Positions 35,534 to 44,226 of a stretch of DNA of 64,000 nucleotides are shown piece by piece; position 1 is the first letter of the stretch, and each line of letters opens with the position of its first letter. Source of the DNA: CAYFKJ01 sp964343605. Its GTDB lineage: Bacteria > Pseudomonadota > Alphaproteobacteria > UBA2966. Location of the stretch: assembly GCA_964343605.1 (NCBI GenBank), contig CAYFKJ010000005.1, forward strand, positions 124,001-188,000. Direction: 5' to 3'. The notes beneath the pieces are model-generated. The model searched no databases. It had not been told where the DNA came from and worked only from the letters and a program-made list of their open reading frames with translations. The position numbers and the translations under genes are program-made.

Positions 35534-37465
35534 TTGGACCAGGACACCCGTGACGTTCCGCAATCAGGATTTGCCGACAAGTTCGGCAAGTCGATTGCTT
35601 CGTTGATGACACTGGGCGCCATCGGCTGGGCGTTGGATTTGCCGCTTTACCTGGATCTCGATCTGTACCCCGCGCAGTTTTTCGCCGCCATGCTGGCGCT
35701 GGCCCTGCCGCTTACCTTCATCAGTCTGCCCCTGAAAAGGAAAGGACCGCGCGGGCCGGTGCCCTGGTACGACTGGCTAGCCGCGCTCGTCGGTTTCCTC
35801 GCGGTCGGGTACATCACATGGGAATACCAGCGTCTCTCCGACCTCATCATCATGAGGCCGGCGGACGCCGTCGTCGCCGGCATCATCGCCATGGCGCTGG
35901 GCCTGGAAGGGCTGCGTAGAGCCACTGGAAACACGCTGCCGGCCATCGCCCTCATTTTCATCGCCTATGGCCTGCTGGGTCATTTTTTCGAGGGACGCCT
36001 GGCGGCGCGGCCGACGGACTGGCAAAAACTTGCGGGCTATCTCGCCCTGGACGTCAACGGCATCCTGGGTCTGCCGCTGGCCGTGGCGACAACCATCGTC
36101 ATCGCCTTTCTGCTGTTCGGGCAGCTTCTCAACACCAGCGGCGGCGCCAATTTCTTTACCGACATCGCCATGCTGACGATGGGCAAGTTCAGGGGCGGTC
36201 CGGCAAAAATCGCCGTGGTGGCGTCCGGGCTTTTCGGCTCCATATCCGGCAGCGCCGTGGCCAATGTGGCCGCCACCGGCGTCGTCACCATCCCGATGAT
36301 CAAGAAGGCGGGCTATCCAGCCGACCGGGCCGCGGCCATCGAAGCCGTGGCCTCAACGGGCGGGCAACTCATGCCGCCGGTCATGGGAGCATCCGCTTTC
36401 CTGATGGCTGAGTTCTTGCAAATCCCGTATGCGGAGATTGTTCTGGCAGCTTTCCTGCCGGGTTTTCTCTACTATGTCGCTCTCTTCATTCAGGCCGATC
36501 TGGAGGCCGCCAAACTGGGCGCCAGCGGACTGGAGGAGGGCGAGATTCCGTCGTCAAAAGGCGTTCTGTCAGGCCTCTATTTCCTGATCCCCTTCGCCGT
36601 GCTGATCGTCGCCCTGTTCAAATACAATCAACCGCCGCAGCTTGCCGCGCTGATGGCCGCTGCCGTTCTCGTCGTCCTGGCGGTGGGCTTCGGTTACAAG
36701 GGTAAGCGCCCGGGTGTCAAAGAGCTTATGGCCGGCATCTACCGGGCCGGGTTCGTCACCCTCGACATCATCATGGTGTGCGTCGCCGCCGGAATCGTTA
36801 TCGGCGTCCTCGGCATCAGCGGCCTGGGCTTCAACCTGACGCTGGCCCTCGTTCAACTGGGTGAAGGCAGCCTGGTTCTGCTGCTCAGCCTCTCCGCCAT
36901 TGTCTGCATCATTCTCGGCATGGGCCTGCCGACTGTCGGCGTTTACGTCCTGTTGGCGGCGCTGGTGGCGCCGGCCCTGATCAAGGTGGGCGTCGAGCCG
37001 ATCGCGGCGCATCTATACGTCATGTATTTCGGCATGATGTCGATGATCACCCCGCCGGTGGCCATCGCCGCCTTCGCCGCCGCCGGGGTGGCCGGCGCCG
37101 AACCCATGAAAACCGGCTGGTCCGCCGTGCGTTTCGGCTGGATGGCCTATGTCGTGCCGTTCCTGTTCGTCATGTCGCCGACGCTACTGCTGATCGGAGA
37201 GGGCGGTGAGATCGCCATGGCCATCGCAACGGCCATCCTGGGGGTCTGGCTGGTCTCCATCGCCGTCGCCGGTTATCTGGTGGAGCCGGTTGGTCCCCTC
37301 CTGCGCCTGGCATTCGCCGCCTCCGGCCTGCTTGCCCTTATGCCGGCGGGTGCGTTCGAAGGTGCGGCCCTGACCGATCTGGCCGGCGCTACGGCGGGTC
37401 TTGTTTTACTGGGCTTCACCTACTTCAAGGCCCGGCGCGCCGCCCGTTCAGCGGAACGGATCTGA
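35534..37465 (+). CDS. TRAP transporter permease, fused DctQ-DctM (4TM/12TM)
   Basis: A 643-residue integral membrane protein with about 16-18 hydrophobic segments. The first four form the DctQ-like part; from about residue 150 the DctM-like part carries GSISGSAVANVAATGVVTIPMIKKAGY, GGQLMPPVMGASAFLMAEF and ILGMGLPTVGVYVLLAALVAPAL, all typical of fused TAXI-TRAP permeases. It takes up the solute with a sodium or proton gradient. The start is a TTG at 35534 with AGGATAAG upstream; the first downstream ATG would lose part of the N-terminal helix region. Confidence 0.93.
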   Translation: MDQDTRDVPQSGFADKFGKSIASLMTLGAIGWALDLPLYLDLDLYPAQFFAAMLALALPLTFISLPLKRKGPRGPVPWYDWLAALVGFLAVGYITWEYQRLSDLIIMRPADAVVAGIIAMALGLEGLRRATGNTLPAIALIFIAYGLLGHFFEGRLAARPTDWQKLAGYLALDVNGILGLPLAVATTIVIAFLLFGQLLNTSGGANFFTDIAMLTMGKFRGGPAKIAVVASGLFGSISGSAVANVAATGVVTIPMIKKAGYPADRAAAIEAVASTGGQLMPPVMGASAFLMAEFLQIPYAEIVLAAFLPGFLYYVALFIQADLEAAKLGASGLEEGEIPSSKGVLSGLYFLIPFAVLIVALFKYNQPPQLAALMAAAVLVVLAVGFGYKGKRPGVKELMAGIYRAGFVTLDIIMVCVAAGIVIGVLGISGLGFNLTLALVQLGEGSLVLLLSLSAIVCIILGMGLPTVGVYVLLAALVAPALIKVGVEPIAAHLYVMYFGMMSMITPPVAIAAFAAAGVAGAEPMKTGWSAVRFGWMAYVVPFLFVMSPTLLLIGEGGEIAMAIATAILGVWLVSIAVAGYLVEPVGPLLRLAFAASGLLALMPAGAFEGAALTDLAGATAGLVLLGFTYFKARRAARSAERI

Positions 37466-37498
37466 CGTCAACAAGTTATCCAACCAAGGAGTCCCCCC

Positions 37499-38479
37499 AT
37501 GCCTGTTATCGACGTACATACCCACATGCTGAGCGATCAGTGGCTGCAGCGCATCCGGGAGTTCGGCGGACCCGAATACTCCGTCAAAGAACTGAAGGGC
37601 CAGGACGTCATCCACATGCACGACGCTCCCTTCATGACGCTGATGCCGGGCATGTTCGATTTCGAGATGCGGATCAAGAAGATGGACGAGGCGGGCGTCG
37701 ACATGGCGATTGTCTCGCTGACCTGCCCCAGCGCCTATTGGGGCGGCGAGGAGGCGAGCAAGCAGACTTCGATGATGATGAACGACCACTTCGCCGAACA
37801 GCAGTCGAACTGGCCCGACCGGCTGCGCTGGTTCGCGACCCTGCCGTGGCAATACCCGGAACTGGCCGTCGCGGAACTGGACCGCGCCCATGCCGCCGGC
37901 GCGGTCGGCGTGTTCGTCTCGGCCAATGTCGTCGGCATGTCGCTCACGGACCCGATCCTGGCGCCGATCTGGGCCGCCATCGACGCCAAGGAACTGCCGG
38001 TACTGGTTCATCCCGGCGCGCCGCCCGGCGTGGGCGAGATGGACGTGCAGCGCTTCAACCTGACAGCGTCGGTGGGTTTCATGTTCGACACCACGCTTGC
38101 CATCTCACGCATGATCTACGACGGTTTTTTCGACCGCTACAAGAAGCTCAAGATCATCGCCTCCCACGGCGGGGGGTACCTGCCCTACATCGTCGGTCGG
38201 CTGGATTTCTGTCATCAGAACATGCCGCCGGCGCGGGAGGTCATCGAAAATCCGCCCAGCACGTATTTCCCGCAGCTTTACTTCGACAGTGTCGTCTTCA
38301 CCCAAGGGGCGCTGAACCTGTGCCTTGACGTGGCGGGCGCGGACAACGTCATGTACGGCTCCGACTACCCCCACAACATCGGCGACATGGCGGGCTGCCT
38401 CTCCCGCGTTGACGCCCTGCCGGCCGATCAACGCGACAAGGTGCGGGGCGAAAACGTATTGAGGGTTTTCGATATCTAG
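37499..38479 (+). CDS. ACMSD-like amidohydrolase / decarboxylase
   Basis: A 326-residue amidohydrolase-2 family protein with the intact metal set: His7 and His9 (VIDVHTHM), VLVHPGAPPG, IIASHGGGYLPYIVGRLD and MYGSDYPHNIGD with the catalytic Asp. In the ACMSD and 5-carboxyvanillate decarboxylase group this fold performs non-oxidative decarboxylation or hydrolysis with one divalent metal. AAGGAG precedes the ATG. It is 33 bp after the TRAP permease and likely acts on the imported acid or a derivative. Its stop overlaps the convergent cupin gene's stop. Confidence 0.9.
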   Translation: MPVIDVHTHMLSDQWLQRIREFGGPEYSVKELKGQDVIHMHDAPFMTLMPGMFDFEMRIKKMDEAGVDMAIVSLTCPSAYWGGEEASKQTSMMMNDHFAEQQSNWPDRLRWFATLPWQYPELAVAELDRAHAAGAVGVFVSANVVGMSLTDPILAPIWAAIDAKELPVLVHPGAPPGVGEMDVQRFNLTASVGFMFDTTLAISRMIYDGFFDRYKKLKIIASHGGGYLPYIVGRLDFCHQNMPPAREVIENPPSTYFPQLYFDSVVFTQGALNLCLDVAGADNVMYGSDYPHNIGDMAGCLSRVDALPADQRDKVRGENVLRVFDI

Positions 38480-38913
38480 GAGGATTTGTCGCCCGGCCGC
38501 CAGTCGGGCGGAGCCATCTCGAAACCCTCGAATTCGAAAGCCGGACTGACGGTGCAGCCGACCAGGGTCCATTCGCCCAGGCTCTGGGCGCTTTGCCACG
38601 CGCCGGCCGGAACCACCTGTTGCGGCCGCTGGCCCGCCGCCAAATCAGGACCGAGCACCAGGGTTTCGCTGCTCTCTCCGTCCTCGCTGATCGACAGGGC
38701 CAGCGCGTCGCCGGCGTAGTAGTGCCAGATTTCGGCGGCGTCGACGCGATGCCAATGAGACCGCTCCCCCGCCGCCAGCAGGTAGTAGATCGCCGTGCCT
38801 GAGCCTCGCCCGCCGTCCGCCGGGGTATGACGCCAGGTTTCCGCATAGTGACCGCCCTCGGGATGCGGCTGCAGTCCCAATCGGTTTATGACGTCTGCGG
38901 CGGTGGGCGGCAC
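38476..38913 (-). CDS. DUF985 cupin-5 family protein
   Basis: A 145-residue protein of the cupin-5 (DUF985) family: LGLQPHPEGGHYAETWR, TAIYYLLAAGERSHWHRVDAAEIWHYYAGDALALSI, VVPAGAWQSAQSLGEWTLVGCTVSPAFEFEGFEM. Several conserved histidines suggest metal or sugar binding, but the family's function is unknown. It is followed after 3 bp by no further coding on its own side; upstream of it in the leftward direction is gloB, which starts further right, so gloB and this cupin are not in a coupled order (gloB precedes it by 3 bp and may be cotranscribed). Confidence 0.88.
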   Translation of the reverse strand: MPPTAADVINRLGLQPHPEGGHYAETWRHTPADGGRGSGTAIYYLLAAGERSHWHRVDAAEIWHYYAGDALALSISEDGESSETLVLGPDLAAGQRPQQVVPAGAWQSAQSLGEWTLVGCTVSPAFEFEGFEMAPPDWRPGDKSS

Positions 38914-38916
38914 GGC

Positions 38917-39687
38917 CTAGAAATTGTCCTTGCGCGTGCGGACTTCGGAAAAGACCGCCGACGGCGCGGCGCCGGGCATGCCCAGGGCTTCCTGAAGAAC
39001 AGGATCGTCGGCCCGCAGGAACGGATTGGTGGCCAACTCGTCGGCCAGACTTGAGGGCACAGTCGGTTTCTCAATCTTCCGGCTGGCGATAATGGCGTCG
39101 CCCCGGAGCTTCAGGGCGTCGTTGTCCGGTTCAATGTCGAGCGCGAAGCGAAGGTTGCCTTCGGTGTATTCATGGGCGCAGTAAATCTGCGTTTCCGGCG
39201 GCAGCGTCCGCAGCTTGTCCAAGGAGGCCCACATCTGTTCGTGGGTGCCTTCGAACACGCGGCCGCAGCCCAGGGCAAATAGCGCATCGCCGCAGAACAG
39301 CGCCGCGGAATCCTTGAACCAGAAGGCGATATGCCCCGAGGTATGGCCGGGCACGTCGAACACTATGGCTTCGGCCTCAGCCAGCTTGAAAGTATCGCCA
39401 TCGCCCACGGCCACGTCGATGCCGGGTATGTTGTCGGCCTCGGCGCGGGGGCCCACGATCCGGCAGCCATAGCGCTCCTTGAATTCCAGATTGGCGCCGG
39501 TGTGGTCGCCGTGATGGTGCGTGTTGAGCACCCAATTCGGTTTCCAGCCCAGCTCGTCGAGGGTTTCGATAACGGGCCCGGCCACGGCTGGGTCCACGAC
39601 GCCGCAAGTTCCGCTAGCCCGATGATTGAGCAGATAAACGTAATTGTCGTTCAGGACGGGCACTTGATGAATTTCGACGCGAGCCAT
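38917..39687 (-). CDS. gloB: Hydroxyacylglutathione hydrolase (glyoxalase II)
   Basis: A 256-residue metallo-beta-lactamase fold enzyme. THHHGDHTGANLEF (His57, His59, Asp61, His62) is the binuclear metal motif; DVPGHTSGHIAFWF and FCGDALFALGCGRVFEGTHEQMW follow. The C-terminal glutathione-binding part includes YCAHEYTEGNLRFALDIEPDN and the basic KIEKPTVPSSL segment typical of glyoxalase II. It splits S-lactoylglutathione into lactate and glutathione. Divergent from a methyltransferase gene, a conserved pairing in alphaproteobacteria. Confidence 0.95.
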   Translation of the reverse strand: MARVEIHQVPVLNDNYVYLLNHRASGTCGVVDPAVAGPVIETLDELGWKPNWVLNTHHHGDHTGANLEFKERYGCRIVGPRAEADNIPGIDVAVGDGDTFKLAEAEAIVFDVPGHTSGHIAFWFKDSAALFCGDALFALGCGRVFEGTHEQMWASLDKLRTLPPETQIYCAHEYTEGNLRFALDIEPDNDALKLRGDAIIASRKIEKPTVPSSLADELATNPFLRADDPVLQEALGMPGAAPSAVFSEVRTRKDNF

Positions 39688-39800
39688 CGGACTACCTCCA
39701 CAAAGCGGTTCACACTCAACAAACTTCCATTCTACACGCGCCGGAGCCTAAGTCACCAACACCTGTCAAGCTGCCTCAACGCCGTGCTAAGGTCGCCTTC

Positions 39801-40547
39801 ATGCGCCCGGACGTCATCGATCTTTCGCAGTTTTATGCCGGCCGCCTCGGCCAGGTGGCGCGGCGGACGATCCGTCGGCGTATCCGGGCAATCTGGCCGG
39901 AACTGACGGGTTTGCGGGTGTTGGGACTGGGCTACGCCACCCCTTACCTCATGCCCTTTCGCGAGGAAGCCGAACGCACACTGGCGACCATGCCCGCGCC
40001 CCAAGGCGTGATCCACTGGCCGCGCGGCGATAAGAACGTCGTTGCTCTGGCGGACGAAACCGAATTGCCGTTTCCGGACAGTTCCATCGACCGGGTGATG
40101 TTGGTGCATGGCCTGGAAACGTCGGAGCAGGTTGGACCGATGCTCGAGGAAATCTGGCGCGTTCTGACGCCGCCCGGGCGCCTCCTGGTCGTGGTGCCGA
40201 ACCGTCGCGGCATCTGGGCCCGACTCGAGCGCACGCCGTTCGGGCATGGCCGGCCCTATTCACCGCCCCAGTTGACCCATCTTTTGCGTGAAACCCGGTT
40301 TTCGCCGGACGTTGCCGAAACGGCGCTGTTCGTGCCGCCCAGCACCATCGGCATGGTTCTCCGGTTTGCTCCGGTTTTCGAGAAAATCGGGCGGCGATGG
40401 GGCATCGGTCTCGCCGGTGCCCTCGTGGTCGAGGCCGGCAAGCAGATCTACGCCGTAACGCCCGAGCGCGTACCCGCCAAGCGCAAGGCCAAGGCGCGGG
40501 CGGCCAGTGCCGTTCCCGGCGGCGTATCGACCCGCGTGGAGCGATAG
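39801..40547 (+). CDS. SAM-dependent class I methyltransferase-domain protein
   Basis: A 248-residue protein. LRVLGLGYATPYLMPF is the SAM-loop counterpart (motif I), ADETELPFPDSSIDRVMLVHGLE the acidic and motif II region, then LEEIWRVLTPPGRLLVVVPNRRGIWARLERTPFGHGRPYSPPQL. This is the methyltransferase-11-like protein commonly found next to gloB in alphaproteobacteria. The SAM glycine loop is less regular than in typical enzymes (GLGYATP), so activity is not certain. Basic C-terminal tail. Confidence 0.82.
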   Translation: MRPDVIDLSQFYAGRLGQVARRTIRRRIRAIWPELTGLRVLGLGYATPYLMPFREEAERTLATMPAPQGVIHWPRGDKNVVALADETELPFPDSSIDRVMLVHGLETSEQVGPMLEEIWRVLTPPGRLLVVVPNRRGIWARLERTPFGHGRPYSPPQLTHLLRETRFSPDVAETALFVPPSTIGMVLRFAPVFEKIGRRWGIGLAGALVVEAGKQIYAVTPERVPAKRKAKARAASAVPGGVSTRVER

Positions 40548-40672
40548 ATAGCAGCGGTTGATCTCCGTCAACAGGGGCGTCAAGGCAATGTTTGACTTCC
40601 CTTTCGGGCCCAGCAGGACTACTACTATCGGCCTTCGAGAACCCTCAGGAAATAATTTCCGAAGATCGGACC

Positions 40673-41560
40673 ATGAGCCGCAAGACCGACAACCTTGACA
40701 AGCTGCGTCAGCAGATCGACGCCATCGACGACAAGGTGCTCGACCTGTTGATGGGCCGGACGGATGTCGTTGAGCGCATCAGGGCGGTGAAGGCCAAGGA
40801 AAACGGCGGGAAGGTCGGCGCCTCGAACGGAATGCGTCCGGACCGGGAAGCCCGCGTCATGCGCCGGATTCTGGGGCGCCACGACGGTCGGTTGCCCGAC
40901 GTGGTGGTCGCCCGCGTTTGGCGCGAGCTGATTTCGGCCTTCACGGCGCTGCAAAGCCCCTTGCGGGTGGCCGTTTGCGCACCCGAAAAGTCGGTCGGCT
41001 ATTGGGACCTGGCGCGTATGCACTTCGGTTCGGCGACGCCGATGACCCTGCATCGCAGCCACGGCGTCGTGTTGCGCGCCGTCATGGAAGGCGACGGCAC
41101 GGTCGGCATCCTTCCCCTGCCGCACGACGGCGAGGACGAACCCTGGTGGACACACCTGGCGGCCGAGATGGAGAATGCGCCGCGGGTGATTGCCCGATTG
41201 CCCTTCGTGCAGGACCGCGATGCCTGGTTCGAGGGGTTGGGTGCCTTGGCGATCGCGCCCATCGACCATGCCTCGACCGACGACGACATCAGTTTGGTCG
41301 TGGTCGCCGCCGATCCGCAGATCAGCCGCGCCCGCCTCCAGGAACGGCTGGCCGACGTGAAACTCAACGGCAGGATCGTCGCCGTCGTGGACAAGGGCGG
41401 CGATCAACCCGAGTGGCTGCACCTGGTGGAAATCGATGGCTATGTGAAGCCCAAGGACCCGCGGGTTGCGGCTTTCATCAAGAAGGCCGACGGCGCCGTC
41501 GACAGGGTGATCCGCATCGGCGGCTATGCCGTGCCTTACGAAGTCAACCACGACGACTAG
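40673..41560 (+). CDS. Chorismate mutase fused to degenerate prephenate dehydratase- and ACT-like regions
   Basis: A 295-residue protein from ATG 40673. Residues about 1-90 are an AroQ chorismate mutase (LDKLRQQIDAIDDKVLDLLMGRTDVVERIRAVKAKE). The rest resembles a P-protein: VAVCAPEKSVGYWDLARMHF and GDGTVGILPLPHDGE align by eye with the prephenate dehydratase start and its PIEN segment, and LHLVEIDGYVKPKDPRVAAF ... RVIRIGGYAVP with an ACT domain. The catalytic Thr-Arg-Phe motif and the ESRP phenylalanine site are not seen, so dehydratase activity is doubtful. It heads the block with hisC and tyrA-like genes. Confidence 0.85.
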   Translation: MSRKTDNLDKLRQQIDAIDDKVLDLLMGRTDVVERIRAVKAKENGGKVGASNGMRPDREARVMRRILGRHDGRLPDVVVARVWRELISAFTALQSPLRVAVCAPEKSVGYWDLARMHFGSATPMTLHRSHGVVLRAVMEGDGTVGILPLPHDGEDEPWWTHLAAEMENAPRVIARLPFVQDRDAWFEGLGALAIAPIDHASTDDDISLVVVAADPQISRARLQERLADVKLNGRIVAVVDKGGDQPEWLHLVEIDGYVKPKDPRVAAFIKKADGAVDRVIRIGGYAVPYEVNHDD

Positions 41561-41632
41561 ACGAGAAGGCGATTTCGAAGCCAACCTTTCTAAACTTGAA
41601 AAATTGAACAGACAAATCTGATTGGAAAAGAC

Positions 41633-42730
41633 GTGAGCGGACCCATTCCTCGCCCCGGTATTTTGCAAGCCCCGGCCTACCGCGCCGGCGCTTCGAAGGC
41701 CGATGGGGTCGAAAAAACTTACAAACTGTCCTCCAACGAATGCGCCCTCGGCTCCAGCGAAAAGGCGGTGGCCGCCTACCAGGCTGTCTCGACGGACCTG
41801 CATCGCTATCCCGACGGCGGTGCGGTGGAGCTGCGCCAGGCGTTGGCCGAAAAGCACGGCATCGAAGCCGACCGCATCGTCTGCGGCGACGGCTCGGATG
41901 AAGTGCTCTACATGCTGACGCGCGGCTACGCCGGACTGGACGAGGAGGTCCTGTTCAGCGATCACGGTTTCGTCGTCTACCGTCTGGCTTCGCTTGGAGC
42001 TGGAGCGACACCGGTCACCGCCGCCGAGGTCAACTGCCAGGTCGACGTCGACGCCCTGCTGGCGGCCGTGACGGACAAAACGCGCATCGTTTTCCTCACC
42101 AATCCCAACGCCACCGGAACCTACATCCCGGACAGCGAAGTCCGCCGGCTGCACGCCGGCCTGCGGGACGACATCCTCATGGTGATCGACGCGGCCTACG
42201 CCGAGTACGTCGGCGCGCCGGACTACGATCCCGGTCTGGAGATTGCGCGGAACGCCGAAAACGTGGTCGTGACCCGGACGTTTTCCAAGGCCTATGGCTT
42301 GGCTGCGGTGCGTCTCGGTTGGTGCTATGCCCCGGCCGCCGTGGCCGACGTGCTGAACCGGCTGAGAAGCCCCTTCAACGTAACCGTTCCGGCCCAGGCT
42401 GCGGGCGTGGCCGCCTTGGCGGATACCGAATTCCTCGACCGGGTGATCGACCACAACAACGAATGGCTGGCCTGGACGGTGGCGCAGTTCCGTGAACTCG
42501 GCTGCAACAACATCGTGCCCAGCGTCACCAATTTCGTGCTGTTGGGCTTCGCTGACGAAGCGCAGGCGGACGCCGCGCTGGCGTTCCTCGAAAGCCGGGG
42601 CGTCCTGGTGCGCGATCTCAAACCCTACAGTCTGGGACACTACCTGCGTATCACGATCGGCCTGGAGGAAGAATGCCGCGCCGTGGTCGAGGGGTTGCGC
42701 GAATTCCTGGCCCGAGAGGCGGCGGAGTAA
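41633..42730 (+). CDS. hisC: Histidinol-phosphate / aromatic aminotransferase
   Basis: A 365-residue class I/II PLP aminotransferase of the HisC branch, starting at GTG 41633. KLSSNECALGSS at the N-terminus, DGSDEVLYMLTRGY, FLTNPNATGTYI, VIDAAYAEYVG, and the PLP lysine in TRTFSKAYGLAAVRLGW near residue 222. In alphaproteobacteria this copy between chorismate mutase and the tyrA-like gene often serves both histidine synthesis and transamination of aromatic precursors; the dual role is inference. It stops 4 bp before the next gene's ATG. Confidence 0.92.
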   Translation: MSGPIPRPGILQAPAYRAGASKADGVEKTYKLSSNECALGSSEKAVAAYQAVSTDLHRYPDGGAVELRQALAEKHGIEADRIVCGDGSDEVLYMLTRGYAGLDEEVLFSDHGFVVYRLASLGAGATPVTAAEVNCQVDVDALLAAVTDKTRIVFLTNPNATGTYIPDSEVRRLHAGLRDDILMVIDAAYAEYVGAPDYDPGLEIARNAENVVVTRTFSKAYGLAAVRLGWCYAPAAVADVLNRLRSPFNVTVPAQAAGVAALADTEFLDRVIDHNNEWLAWTVAQFRELGCNNIVPSVTNFVLLGFADEAQADAALAFLESRGVLVRDLKPYSLGHYLRITIGLEEECRAVVEGLREFLAREAAE

Positions 42731-42734
42731 CGCC

Positions 42735-43670
42735 ATGGCTGAACCCGGCCCCGCACAATCCGGAAATGCGCCGCTATACGAGCGCATCGCCCTGATCGGC
42801 GTGGGGTTGGAAAACGGCTCCATCGGGCGCGGCGTGCTGCGCCACGGTCTGGCGACCGAAGTGATCGGCTACTCGCGCACCCAGGCCTCCGTCGACAAGG
42901 CCTTGGAACTCGGCTTCATCCACCGGGGCGGGACGGATGCCGCCGCTGCCGCCGAGGGCGCCGACCTGGTCATCCTCGGCACGCCTGTGGGGGCGTTCGG
43001 CGAGATGGCGGCGCAGATCTGCCCGGTCCTCAAACCGGGCTCGACCATTACCGACGTGGGTTCGGTCAAGTCCGCCGTCGTCCGTGACGTCGGCCCGCTG
43101 GTGCCGGAAGGTGTTCATTTCATCCCCGGCCACCCCGTGGCGGGCACGGAACACTCCGGCCCGGAATCCGGTTTTGCCGAACTGTTCGACGGCCACTGGT
43201 GCATCCTGACGCCGCCACCCGGCACCGATCAGGACGCGGTGGATCGTCTCGCCGAGTTCTGGCAGCGCCTCGGCAGCACGATCGATTTCATGGACGCCAA
43301 GCACCACGACCTGGTGCTGGCGGTAACTTCGCATCTGCCGCACTTGATCGCCTACAACATCGTCGGCACGGCCGCCGACATGGAGGAGGTGACGCGCTCC
43401 GAGGTCGTCAAATACGCCGGCGGTGGTTTTCACGACTTCACCCGGATTGCGGCTTCCGATCCGACCATGTGGCGGGACGTTTTTCTCAACAACCGCGAGG
43501 CGGTACTGGAAATGCTCGGCCGTTTCAACGAGGACCTGACGGCCCTGCAGCGCGCCATCCGCTGGGGGGATGGGGACATCCTGTTCGACCTCTTCACCCG
43601 CACCCGCCGCATCCGACGCGAGGTGATCGACGCCGGCCAGGCCGAAGTCCCGCATCCGCCCGAAGAATAG
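42735..43670 (+). CDS. Prephenate / arogenate dehydrogenase
   Basis: A 311-residue TyrA-family protein from ATG 42735, four bases after the hisC stop. NAD-binding loop IALIGVGLENGSIGRGVLRHGL, then VIGYSRTQASVDKALELGF and VILGTPVGAFGEM. Catalytic region FIPGHPVAGTEHSGPESGFAELFDGHWCILTP includes the conserved His of GHPxAG. The C-terminal helical domain has KHHDLVLAVTSHLPHLIAYNIV and GGGFHDFTRIAASDPTMWRDVFLNN. It converts prephenate (or arogenate) to the tyrosine precursor. No ACT domain. Confidence 0.93.
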   Translation: MAEPGPAQSGNAPLYERIALIGVGLENGSIGRGVLRHGLATEVIGYSRTQASVDKALELGFIHRGGTDAAAAAEGADLVILGTPVGAFGEMAAQICPVLKPGSTITDVGSVKSAVVRDVGPLVPEGVHFIPGHPVAGTEHSGPESGFAELFDGHWCILTPPPGTDQDAVDRLAEFWQRLGSTIDFMDAKHHDLVLAVTSHLPHLIAYNIVGTAADMEEVTRSEVVKYAGGGFHDFTRIAASDPTMWRDVFLNNREAVLEMLGRFNEDLTALQRAIRWGDGDILFDLFTRTRRIRREVIDAGQAEVPHPPEE

Positions 43671-43685
43671 CCAGCGGTTTCGGAC

Positions 43686-43874
43686 ATGACGCCGCGGCGC
43701 GAATGGCAGTTCACGGTCACGGGATGGCTGCTCTTCACGCTCTCAGCCATCTTTTTCACCTGGTCGGCCATTCGTGAAGGCGACTGGATCATCATCTGCG
43801 CCAGCCTGTTGTTTTTCGTAGCCTGCCTGGTCTTCCTCGTCCCCGTGTGGCGATTGCGGCCCCCGCGCGACTGA
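43686..43874 (+). CDS. Small two-helix membrane protein
   Basis: A 62-residue protein with two hydrophobic segments, FTVTGWLLFTLSAIFFTWSAI and WIIICASLLFFVACLVFLVPVW, short polar ends (MTPRREWQ and RLRPPRD), and nothing else recognisable. It starts 16 bp after the tyrA-like gene in the same direction, so it is likely the last gene of that operon. A clean two-helix pattern makes it a real gene in my judgement; function unknown. Confidence 0.7.
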   Translation: MTPRREWQFTVTGWLLFTLSAIFFTWSAIREGDWIIICASLLFFVACLVFLVPVWRLRPPRD

Positions 43875-43893
43875 CCCCCCTCAACATTCCCAA

Positions 43894-44094
43894 TCAACGC
43901 CAAAACGGCTTGGCGATTTCACGCGCCGCCGCGGCCCGGGATACGCCGATGTCGTCCAGCAGGTGCTTGTCGAGCTTGGCGAGGGCGTGGCGCTGACACC
44001 GCCGTTCGGCCCAATTTTGCACGATCGCCAACCACCTAGGGCTGGAAATCCGATTGACGAAAGAACGTTGGGCGGATATTTGTTTCATTAACAT
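43894..44094 (-). CDS. DUF1127 small protein
   Basis: A 66-residue basic protein with the DUF1127 pattern: RRCQRHALAKLDKHLLDDIGVSRAAAAREIAKPFWR. Start may be Met3 (44088, MKQISAQR). DUF1127 peptides are abundant in alphaproteobacteria; short members are linked to RNA turnover and phosphate or carbon responses, longer ones to stress. The gene stands alone, convergent with the small membrane protein and divergent from a LysR regulator. The AT-rich 132-bp upstream gap should hold its promoter. Confidence 0.85.
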   Translation of the reverse strand: MLMKQISAQRSFVNRISSPRWLAIVQNWAERRCQRHALAKLDKHLLDDIGVSRAAAAREIAKPFWR

Positions 44095-44226
44095 TTCTCA
44101 TGCTCCGTTTGACGTTTTCAATACGTGTTTCCTTGTGGAGCCGGTAAATAATGCCAGTTTGTTGTATCACGCAAAGCATCGTTTCTCGGTCTAGTATGAG
44201 AAAAATTTAGGCTATAGGGGATTGAT

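Noticed and set aside
40625..42823. Minus-strand open frame of 732 codons
   Set aside because: Antisense to the chorismate mutase and hisC genes.
44094..44203. TTTCTCAT and ATGAGAAA inverted copies before the LysR gene
   Set aside because: About 95 bp apart and short; likely chance in AT-rich DNA.
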